From positions 1-34,651 of the forward strand of contig JAKATZ010000008.1 of assembly GCA_021827925.1 (NCBI GenBank): 34,651 bases of DNA. The letters run 5' to 3'. The notes beneath the pieces are model-generated. The model saw only the letters and a list, made by a program, of their open reading frames with translations. It had not been told where the DNA came from and ran no database searches. This document shows positions 1 to 5,684 of the stretch, one piece after another (positions within the stretch are counted from its first letter, which is position 1; every line of letters starts with the position of its first letter). The stretch comes from Microcaldota archaeon. Its GTDB lineage: Archaea > Micrarchaeota > Micrarchaeia > Micrarchaeales > CABMGC01. The translations under genes were made by a program, and so were the position numbers.

Positions 1-86
1 GTATACCCCAACCCCTTGGGGTGGGGATACAAATATCGAAGAGTGCTTTGCAGAATGCAAAGATACCCCACCGCAAGCGGTGGGGT
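1..86 (+). ncRNA. Three-hairpin structured element, copy A (putative RNA or REP-like element)
   Basis: Three inverted repeats stand in series. Hairpin 1 (1-30) pairs GTAT with ATAC and CCCC/ACCCC with GGGGT/GGGG. A linker AATATCGAAGA (32-42) follows. A middle hairpin pairs CTTTGCA (46-52) with TGCAAAG (56-62). Hairpin 3 (65-86) is a perfect ACCCCACCGC-AA-GCGGTGGGGT. A second copy lies at 3876-3962 in the same orientation, with hairpin 1 and the linker nearly identical, a different middle hairpin, and a paired change in hairpin 3. The strand is assigned only from the direction of the downstream genes. It could be a small RNA, a 5' or 3' UTR structure, or a miniature mobile or REP-like palindrome. 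The left edge coincides with the window edge, so it may be cut. Confidence 0.55.
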
Positions 87-157
87 TATTCATATTCACT
101 TACCGTCGCTACAGCCCTGATACCTCTTTAAACGCGCATCGCATGCATACCCTACCC

Positions 158-168
158 CTTTTTATTTG
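158..168 (+). promoter_or_regulatory. TATA box for HAD gene
   Basis: The T-rich box CTTTTTATTTG is centred about 27 bases before the ATG at 190. This is the archaeal distance from TATA to transcription start, so it predicts a leaderless message starting at that ATG. Confidence 0.5.
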
Positions 169-189
169 TTCTATAAAATTAATAGCCTC

Positions 190-813
190 ATGGCCCTCTC
201 TAAAGATTACGACCTGTTCATATTCGACTGGGACGGCACGCTGAGCACATCCACAATCCTCGTCAGGCTCTCTTCATTCCTCAAGAAGAGATACAACCGC
301 GGGTATGTTATGCAGCACAAGGAATACTATTCATCTGGATACAAGACCACGATGAGCCGCGATGAGGCGATGCTGAAGCATTACGCTATACTCTATGACC
401 TGTATTCGCTGTTCTCAAGGCCGCGCCTTAAGGGCGGTTCAATCGAGGTGCTAAAAGCCCTGAAGAAAAAGCACAAGAAGGTCGCAGTATTCAGCGACTC
501 GAAGAGGTACCGCCTTCTAAAGGAGATGAAGAACCTTGGCATAATCGATTATGTCGATTTTGCGCTAAGCGCAGCTTCCATTGGCGCTTACAAGCCCAAT
601 CCTTCGGGATTGCTTCTCATAATGGAGCGCATGCGTACCGGCAAGGGCAAGAGCATCTACATCGGCGATATGGCAACAGACGTATTCACTGCGAAGTTCG
701 CTGGGATAAGCTCCTGCGCGGTAACCGATGGTCTCAATCCCTACGATGTAGTAAAGGAGGCAAAGCCCGACTACATCTTCGGCAGCATCGGTGCTATGGC
801 AGATAAGATCTGA
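190..813 (+). CDS. HAD-superfamily hydrolase (Gph-like phosphatase)
   Basis: This 207-residue cytoplasmic protein has all four HAD motifs: DWDGT with the nucleophile Asp13 and acid/base Asp15, motif II serine in VFSDSK (about 102), the lysine of AYKPNP (about 135), and GDMATD (about 160-164). The helical insert between motifs I and II is a small cap like that of phosphoglycolate phosphatases. The reaction is hydrolysis of a phosphate monoester; the substrate cannot be read from sequence. The frame is open from a TTG at 166, but that codon lies inside the TATA-like box, so the ATG at 190 is preferred. The UbiE-like gene starts 9 bases after the stop with a GAGGT ribosome site overlapping the stop, so the two are probably co-transcribed. 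Confidence 0.85.
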   Translation: MALSKDYDLFIFDWDGTLSTSTILVRLSSFLKKRYNRGYVMQHKEYYSSGYKTTMSRDEAMLKHYAILYDLYSLFSRPRLKGGSIEVLKALKKKHKKVAVFSDSKRYRLLKEMKNLGIIDYVDFALSAASIGAYKPNPSGLLLIMERMRTGKGKSIYIGDMATDVFTAKFAGISSCAVTDGLNPYDVVKEAKPDYIFGSIGAMADKI

Positions 814-822
814 GGTTTTAGG

Positions 823-1509
823 ATGAGCGACGAAGTAAGGCGCGTATTCTCAAGGATATCTCCTCATTACGATCTAATGAACCATCTGATGAGCATGGGC
901 GTTGATAAGAGATGGAGGCGCACCGCTGCCGAGGATCTTCTCGCAGGCAATCCGTCAAGCATACTTGACATAGCTACAGGCACCGGAGATCTTGCACTTG
1001 AGATCTCGCGTCTGGCTGCATCTTCAGGAAGGAAAATTGGAATAGTGGGGATGGATTTCAGCGAGGAAATGCTGAGCCTTGCACGGAAGAAGGCCGCAGC
1101 CGCAGGGATCGATGATATCGTTTTCGAGTACGGAGACGCATTAAAGCTAAAATACGCAAACGGTTCCTTCGATGCCGTAACATCGGCATTCGCAATAAGG
1201 AATTTCGATGATATTGGTATGTTTGCAAAAGAGCTCAGCAGGGTTCTCCGCAAGGGAGGCAGGTTCGTGCTTCTTGACATGGCAAATCCGGAAAGCAACG
1301 CAGGCAGGCTATTCTTCAGCGTTTACTCTAGAATCATGCTGGCGATGGGGTTCGTAGCCAGTAGGCATGCATACACGCGCCTTGTACGCACAATACGCGA
1401 GTTTGATCCTGAAAAGCTATCATCTGCGCTAAAGGAGGAAGGCCTTGCAGATATCAGGACAAGAAGGCTTGTATCTGGAATAGCTTTCATAACAACAGGA
1501 AGGAAGTGA
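823..1509 (+). CDS. ubiE: UbiE/MenG-type quinone C-methyltransferase
   Basis: This 228-residue class I SAM methyltransferase closely follows the UbiE/MenG pattern: an N-terminal ISPHYDLMNHLMSMG segment, the SAM loop LDIATGTGDL (48-57), GMDFSEEML (76-84), GDALKL (104-109), the family signature SAFAIRNFDD (121-130), RVLRKGG and LDMANPE. The family methylates demethylmenaquinone (or the ubiquinone precursor) in the last steps of quinone synthesis. In an archaeon menaquinone is the likely product. A GAGGT ribosome site lies 6 bases before the ATG. It shares an operon with the HAD gene and converges directly on the polyprenyl synthase, with which it may cooperate if that enzyme makes the quinone side chain. 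Another small-molecule C-methylation cannot be excluded. Confidence 0.85.
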   Translation: MSDEVRRVFSRISPHYDLMNHLMSMGVDKRWRRTAAEDLLAGNPSSILDIATGTGDLALEISRLAASSGRKIGIVGMDFSEEMLSLARKKAAAAGIDDIVFEYGDALKLKYANGSFDAVTSAFAIRNFDDIGMFAKELSRVLRKGGRFVLLDMANPESNAGRLFFSVYSRIMLAMGFVASRHAYTRLVRTIREFDPEKLSSALKEEGLADIRTRRLVSGIAFITTGRK

Positions 1510-2400
1510 TCAAGTCCGCACTCTAATGGATTTCGAATACTCTATGAATTTAGCTGCAAATCCTTCCTTTTCTATGCCTTCGCAGGCATCGTCTATGCAT
1601 CTGTTGTTGATCCTCGCGGCTTCTTCGAGTGCATTGCCATCACCAATCGAACGCTCCTCCATCAGAGTCGTTACGATATTGGGCCTCATCCGCTCCCCCG
1701 TTGTGCCATCTCCCATGTCCATATTCTCCACAAAGTCCTCCATATCGTCGCGTATCTGGAACGCTATCCCTATTCCTTCCCCAAGGCCGTATATCCTATC
1801 CGCAATGCCGCTGCCCTTATAAACTGGGGCGATACTGCACGATGCGCCTATCAGTGCCGCGCTCTTCAGTCTTGCTATCTCCATGTACTGCACCAGCGTA
1901 GGCGTCACGCCTTCAACCTGGCACCTATAATCAAGAGCCTCTCCCGCGCACATCATCATCGCAGCCCTTGTGATATGCCTAAGAACCCTGCTCCCATAAG
2001 GCGCAGCCATCTCTATGGCCTTGGCTATCAGCGCATCGCCTGCAAGTATCGCCGCAGCGCTTCCATATTCCTTATGCACCGTAGGCATTCCCCTTCGCAT
2101 AAGGTCACCGTCTATTATGTCATCATGTATGAGCGATGACGTATGCATGAGCTCAGAAGCAACTGCAAGATCTATGAACTCCGAAGGCCTTTCTCCTATC
2201 GCTTCTGCGCCTATGAAAACAAGGGCGGGACGCAGCAGCTTTCCCGGATGCCCGAGAAGGTGGGATGCCGGACCTGCCAGCTCGCCATTGATGAAATCCT
2301 CCTTTCCCAGAGACTTCATCACGAGCACTGCCCTATCCAGGCTGCGCTCTATATCAGAAGAGAGCTGCGGTACTGATTCCTCAAGTGTAGATGCCGGCAT
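1510..2400 (-). CDS. Polyprenyl (isoprenoid) diphosphate synthase
   Basis: This is a trans-isoprenyl diphosphate synthase of about 296 residues. It has the first aspartate-rich motif in LIHDDIIDGD (DDIID), the GKLLRPAL substrate-binding segment, and the second aspartate-rich motif in QIRDDMEDF. It condenses isopentenyl diphosphate onto an allylic primer. Small residues (Ser-Ser) at positions -4 and -5 before the first motif leave the chain-length pocket open, so a product of C20 or longer is plausible, for membrane lipids or a quinone tail (inference). The frame is open back to 2532, but a TATA-like GGTATATATATTG at 2427-2439 predicts transcription from about 2405, so the ATG at 2400 (MPASTLEES) is preferred. 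Its stop abuts the convergent UbiE gene with no gap. Confidence 0.85.
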   Translation of the reverse strand: MPASTLEESVPQLSSDIERSLDRAVLVMKSLGKEDFINGELAGPASHLLGHPGKLLRPALVFIGAEAIGERPSEFIDLAVASELMHTSSLIHDDIIDGDLMRRGMPTVHKEYGSAAAILAGDALIAKAIEMAAPYGSRVLRHITRAAMMMCAGEALDYRCQVEGVTPTLVQYMEIARLKSAALIGASCSIAPVYKGSGIADRIYGLGEGIGIAFQIRDDMEDFVENMDMGDGTTGERMRPNIVTTLMEERSIGDGNALEEAARINNRCIDDACEGIEKEGFAAKFIEYSKSIRVRT

Positions 2401-2426
2401 TTCATCTAGCAATAAAGCTAATGAAA

Positions 2427-2439
2427 GGTATATATATTG
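2427..2439 (-). promoter_or_regulatory. TATA box for polyprenyl synthase
   Basis: Read on the minus strand the box is CAATATATATACC, centred about 32 bases before the ATG at 2400. It places transcription start a few bases upstream of that codon, which argues against the longer reading frame. Confidence 0.5.
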
Positions 2440-2540
2440 TCTTACAGGCCCCGGTAGATGGGCCTTCCCGCTGGCCCTAATTCTGCAAGCACAAGGCAAC
2501 TCTGCACGCAGCCCAGATTCCTCATGCTTCAATCCATACT

Positions 2541-2551
2541 CTATTTATATC
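2541..2551 (+). promoter_or_regulatory. TATA box for tRNA-His
   Basis: CTATTTATATC is centred about 41 bases before the mature tRNA 5' end. This predicts a 5' leader of about 15 bases for RNase P to remove. Confidence 0.45.
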
Positions 2552-2586
2552 TCACGCGGCAGATAATCACTGCGCCATGTCAGTGT

Positions 2587-2657
2587 GCCTTGGTGGTGTA
2601 ACGGTAGCATAGAGGACTGTGGATCCTCAGGACCGGGTTCGACCCCCGGTCAAGGCC
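2587..2657 (+). tRNA. tRNA-His (anticodon GTG)
   Basis: A complete cloverleaf is visible: acceptor GCCTTGG pairs with TCAAGGC (one G-T pair), D arm GTGT/GCAT, anticodon stem GAGGA/TCCTC around loop CTGTGGA with anticodon GTG, a four-base variable loop, and T arm CCGGG-TTCGACC-CCCGG. The discriminator base is C, as expected for tRNA-His. No 3' CCA is encoded; a run of five T (2658-2662) follows and may terminate transcription. There is no intron. The base at position -1 is T (2586), not the G normally encoded there. The start at 2587 fixes a seven-pair acceptor stem. Confidence 0.95.
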
Positions 2658-2759
2658 TTTTTCACTGCGCCAATTCCTGCAAAGAAATATAAACTATGCT
2701 GCAAATTATCTTTTGGATGTGCTGTCGCGCATCCGATATACTGCATTTAGGTGCACGAG

Positions 2760-3743
2760 ATGGAACAGGCTATACAGTATCCACAGACCACGCCTTCCGA
2801 AAAGAATTGGCAGGAGATACTCGCATGGGCTGTAAAATCCGTGGCGGCCCTGCAATCAAAGCTGATAGGCCTAGAGATAAACGAGGCCGTATCAAGGCAG
2901 AGCCTTGCCACAAAGCTGCTAATGTTGATAGCCGGCAAGCAAGCCGAGAAGTCGATAGCACCTTACATAAGCGCGGTGGTGTTTCTGGCATTCACAGGAA
3001 GGAGCATAAGCAGGGAAAATGTAAGCAAGGTTCTCGGCGCGGCCGGATTTCAGGTGAGTGCAAGGCCGCTCAATTTCATATCCACTCTGAATTTCAAGAA
3101 TACGCTGGCATATGCGCCTGCAATCTATTACATCAGCGTTATGAATTCGGTAAAGCTGGGCCCAGATAGCCTTATGAACGTAGTAAATGCGATGGGTGTC
3201 GAATCCGATGGGAAGACCGCGGCAAAAGTCATTAAGATATACTCGGAACTTGCATCGCAGAAAGAATCTTCCCAACGCGCAAACTCAAAGGATTCCCTGC
3301 AGCAGAAGCTTGACCTGGCCATAGCCCCTGCAGCTAATATGACTGCGGATACTCTGATAAATGAGCTGAACAGGATATTCGAGTATGAAGATACACAGGA
3401 GAACATGAGGAATGGGCTAGTCCCGTATATTGCCGCTGCTGGGGTGCTTGAGTTCATAGGCAGGGATCCGACAGCCGAAGGGCTCGAGTCTTTCCTCCAT
3501 GGGGTAAAGCGTGTTGTGAATGCCGTGGGTATACGCGTTGACAATGGCATGCTCGATTACATACGCAAGCTTAACCTTGGCAGGACGCCTTTAATATACG
3601 TTCCTGCGCTATATTTTCTCGCATCGCTTGAGAAAGGACCCACTGTAGAAGGGATAGTCGCCATTCTTGATTCAATAAAGGCACCCTCTGACCCCGCAAC
3701 CGCCGGATACTTCCTTACGTTATACAACAGCAACAAATCCTAA
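2760..3743 (+). CDS. Four-repeat protein with P1/L12 N-domain-like repeats, paralogue 1
   Basis: I do not recognise this 327-residue soluble, mostly helical protein as a named family. It contains four related segments of about 48 residues at roughly 68-115, 118-164, 221-273 and 279-325. Each follows the pattern Y-(I/A/V)-x-A, hydrophobics, a G-x turn, E-x-hydrophobic, then A-x-G and D. This is the layout of the N-terminal dimerisation domain of archaeal ribosomal stalk protein P1/L12; the best match is PYISAVVFLAF...ISRENVSKVLGAAG. Repeats 1-2 and 3-4 form two halves, each preceded by about 60 helical residues. A paralogue lies at 4507-5442. The ATG at 2760 is preferred over GTG at 2751 because AGGTG sits 6 bases before it. 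The relation to P1 is inferred by eye; function is unknown. Confidence 0.7.
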   Translation: MEQAIQYPQTTPSEKNWQEILAWAVKSVAALQSKLIGLEINEAVSRQSLATKLLMLIAGKQAEKSIAPYISAVVFLAFTGRSISRENVSKVLGAAGFQVSARPLNFISTLNFKNTLAYAPAIYYISVMNSVKLGPDSLMNVVNAMGVESDGKTAAKVIKIYSELASQKESSQRANSKDSLQQKLDLAIAPAANMTADTLINELNRIFEYEDTQENMRNGLVPYIAAAGVLEFIGRDPTAEGLESFLHGVKRVVNAVGIRVDNGMLDYIRKLNLGRTPLIYVPALYFLASLEKGPTVEGIVAILDSIKAPSDPATAGYFLTLYNSNKS

Positions 3744-4085
3744 GACAACAGCGTGTCGTGAACCTCTCCAGAAAAGAAGAAAGAGAGAAAATGTGAAGAG
3801 AGCGGCGGTACTACCAATAATGTACCTAACTAACTACTACCCTGACCTCTTTTTATTCATTTTTATTAGCCTAGAGTATACCCCAACCCCTTGGGGTGGG
3901 ACACTAATATCGAAGATGCAACAGTCTTGCGATACAGCATACCCCACAGCTTGCTGTGGGGTGGTTGATTTTTTAGTAGATTGGGAAAGCAGGATACTCT
4001 TCTTGCCCACACGTCTTTTGACGTATGCCCTATCCGCACTAGGATACGTTTAAGAATTTTAGTATAAAGACCTTACTGTGATAAA
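3744..4085. other. 342-base intergenic region
   Basis: This gap between the first P1-like gene and the four-helix membrane gene holds the second three-hairpin element (3876-3962), followed by a short T-run at 3969-3974. Further on there is an A/T-rich stretch (about 4048-4066) that probably includes the promoter of the downstream gene. An open frame across 3793-4053 runs straight through the palindromes and is not credible as a gene. Confidence 0.6.
3876..3962 (+). ncRNA. Three-hairpin structured element, copy B
   Basis: This is the second copy of the element at 1-86, in the same orientation. The first 25 bases of hairpin 1 are identical to copy A; its 3' arm then varies (GGGACAC for GGGGATAC). 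The linker AATATCGAAGA (3906-3916) is identical. The middle hairpin has unrelated sequence but still pairs GCAA (3918-3921) with TTGC (3927-3930). Hairpin 3 (3941-3962) is ACCCCACAGC-TT-GCTGTGGGGT; relative to copy A one C-G pair has become A-T, and the two loop bases differ. A pairing-preserving change supports selection on structure, though two copies are thin evidence. Confidence 0.55.
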
Positions 4086-4448
4086 ATGGCAAAACAGCAG
4101 CCCAAGAAAAACAACAACAATGCGATCTTTGCACTGGAATTCGTAGGAAGCCTACTTTATTTGGCTGTCCTTTTCTCCGGCGCAGCGTTCCAGGCATCAG
4201 TATGGACTCCTGTGCTATACGGGATGGCGACGGTAAGCGCCGTAGCGCTCTTCTTCATAAGCATGGCAAACTTCGGGAACAACATGGACAAGCGCATTAT
4301 CTCGCGCGGTGCGATGAGTGCAACAGTGTTCGGCGGATTCGCCCTCTTCTCCCTGACGGGCATGACTGCAGGCAGCGGGGGTCTATTTCTCGCTACGCTT
4401 CTGGGGTTTGTCCTCGGATTCATAGGCGCGGGAATCGGTCACCAGTGA
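4086..4448 (+). CDS. Small four-helix membrane protein
   Basis: This 120-residue protein has a basic, Asn-rich N-terminus (MAKQQPKKNNNN) and four hydrophobic segments at roughly 13-35, 40-60, 76-93 and 98-117, with short loops. A GNNMDKR stretch lies between helices 2 and 3. I do not recognise the family. The ribosome site GTGAT lies 3 bases before the ATG, the same arrangement as at the S-layer gene. It sits between the two P1-like repeat genes, converging on the second; a functional link with them is only suggested by position. Confidence 0.7.
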   Translation: MAKQQPKKNNNNAIFALEFVGSLLYLAVLFSGAAFQASVWTPVLYGMATVSAVALFFISMANFGNNMDKRIISRGAMSATVFGGFALFSLTGMTAGSGGLFLATLLGFVLGFIGAGIGHQ

Positions 4449-4478
4449 AAGCAACTCCTCCTGAAGATGCGGCATCTG

Positions 4479-4500
4479 GGCGGGCAGTTTTCTGCCCGCC
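4479..4500. terminator. Hairpin between convergent genes
   Basis: A perfect nine-pair stem, GGCGGGCAG with CTGCCCGCC around TTTT, lies between the stops of two convergent genes. There is no long T-run on either side. It may help end both transcripts or protect 3' ends. Confidence 0.4.
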
Positions 4501-4506
4501 TTCGTC

Positions 4507-5442
4507 TCATCGCTCGTTTGTGAAATAGATTGTGAGGATGTATTCGGCGAACGCTTCGTCAATCTGGGCTCCCATCGCACGCATCACGTTCCTTATGTTC
4601 TGTATGTTTACAACCCTCCCCGCTTCCCTCAGGAAGAATATTATCGGTACATAAGCGAGATCCACTGTACCGTAATTCAGTGAGGAGAAGTAGCCAAGCA
4701 TGGACTGATCCGGCTCTATCCCTATCACCTTTATAAGCGTACTGATACTCTCGCCGTTAACCTCCTTCCCCTTGCCGCTGTAAGCCATGACTCCAGCGCC
4801 AACCACGTACGGGAGGAGCCCTTTCTGCATCTGCTGTCCGATGCCTCTGTTCTCAAACGTCCTCCTCAGCTCCATTATCATGATCTTTGCCATAAGCTTC
4901 GCAGAGTCTGTTATGGGCTTCGCCAGTTTATCATCAAGCAGCCTCTTCTTCGTGCTATAGTCCTCCTTCCGCATCTCGCCGTAGAGCCCGAGCACTCTAC
5001 CTGCGCCGTCTTTATCAGCCTTTATTCCCATTGCTTCCACTATCTTCCCCATGCTATCCGCATCGGGCTCCTTCCCAAGGGCCTTCATAAAAAAGAGGGC
5101 AGGCACGAACACCGCATCGTTCCTGAGGTTTATCAAAGACACGAAGTTCATGATCCCGGTGTCGGGGTTTATGCCTATCGAGCTTATTATGCTTTCTACG
5201 CTTTCCCTGTTCACATACTTTCCTGAAAATGCCAAGAGGCTCACTGCACCTATGTACGGAGACACTGCCTCTTCGGCCTTTTTGCCTCCCACAGCCATCA
5301 TGACTTTCTGCATCACTCCCTCCTGTTCGACAGCCTTGCCTACGCTATCTGATATCAGGCTTATGAACACTTCAGTAGCCTCGGATATCACCTCTCCGAG
5401 CTTGCCCTCTATTACCCTTATGTTATTCGAACCGTCTTCCAT
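4507..5442 (-). CDS. Four-repeat protein with P1/L12 N-domain-like repeats, paralogue 2
   Basis: This 311-residue protein is paralogous along its length to the one at 2760-3743. Its four repeats lie at roughly 61-107, 110-157, 210-256 and 262-308, for example SPYIGAVSLLAF...NRESVESIISSIG and LPYVVGAGVMAY...NGESISTLIKVIG. As in its partner, each pair of repeats is preceded by an amphipathic helical stretch (KLGEVISEA..., KLAKPITDSAK...). No signal peptide or membrane segment is visible. The frame is open to 5496, but the first ATG is at 5442. A TATA-like GGCATATAAAG (5509-5519) predicts a start of transcription near 5488 and a leader of about 45 bases; upstream TTG or GTG starts cannot be excluded. 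Function is unknown. Confidence 0.7.
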   Translation of the reverse strand: MEDGSNNIRVIEGKLGEVISEATEVFISLISDSVGKAVEQEGVMQKVMMAVGGKKAEEAVSPYIGAVSLLAFSGKYVNRESVESIISSIGINPDTGIMNFVSLINLRNDAVFVPALFFMKALGKEPDADSMGKIVEAMGIKADKDGAGRVLGLYGEMRKEDYSTKKRLLDDKLAKPITDSAKLMAKIMIMELRRTFENRGIGQQMQKGLLPYVVGAGVMAYSGKGKEVNGESISTLIKVIGIEPDQSMLGYFSSLNYGTVDLAYVPIIFFLREAGRVVNIQNIRNVMRAMGAQIDEAFAEYILTIYFTNER

Positions 5443-5508
5443 AATCCAAACCAATATAACGCAATGCCATACATCAGCATGATTGATTTGCACCAACAGC
5501 TTTTTATT

Positions 5509-5519
5509 CTTTATATGCC
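5509..5519 (-). promoter_or_regulatory. TATA box for P1-like paralogue 2
   Basis: On the minus strand the sequence reads GGCATATAAAG. It lies about 70 bases before the preferred ATG at 5442, or about 20 bases before the earliest possible TTG start at 5496. Confidence 0.4.
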
Positions 5520-5684
5520 AGAGATATCTGCTTTGCCGTCAATGTCGTGTCCGGCCGAAAGGTCCATAGCTTCGCAGCGACGCTTGCAATTCGGTAGTTC
5601 AATAGGCATAAGGCCAAAGTTAAAAAGAGTGTTTCATTGGGAAGCGGTATCTCGGAATCCAATATCGGAAAGTCTGCAGGAAGA

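Noticed and set aside
1-92. Mini CRISPR: two roughly 30-base palindromic repeats flanking a 31-base spacer
   Set aside because: The two outer palindromes differ in sequence, there are only two, the middle part is itself a hairpin, and no cas genes are nearby. The same three-part unit recurs at 3876-3962.
166-189. TTG start eight codons upstream for the HAD protein
   Set aside because: The codon overlaps the TATA-like box, which predicts transcription starting at the ATG at 190.
867-1298. 143-codon frame opposite the UbiE-like gene
   Set aside because: It is fully inside a confidently recognised gene on the other strand and is a composition shadow.
2015-2566. 183-codon frame opposite the polyprenyl synthase
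   Set aside because: The minus-strand synthase has clear catalytic motifs across the same bases; this frame shows none.
3793-4053. 86-codon open frame between the P1-like gene and the membrane gene
   Set aside because: It runs through the palindromes of the three-hairpin element, has no homology I recognise, and is not supported by a ribosome site.
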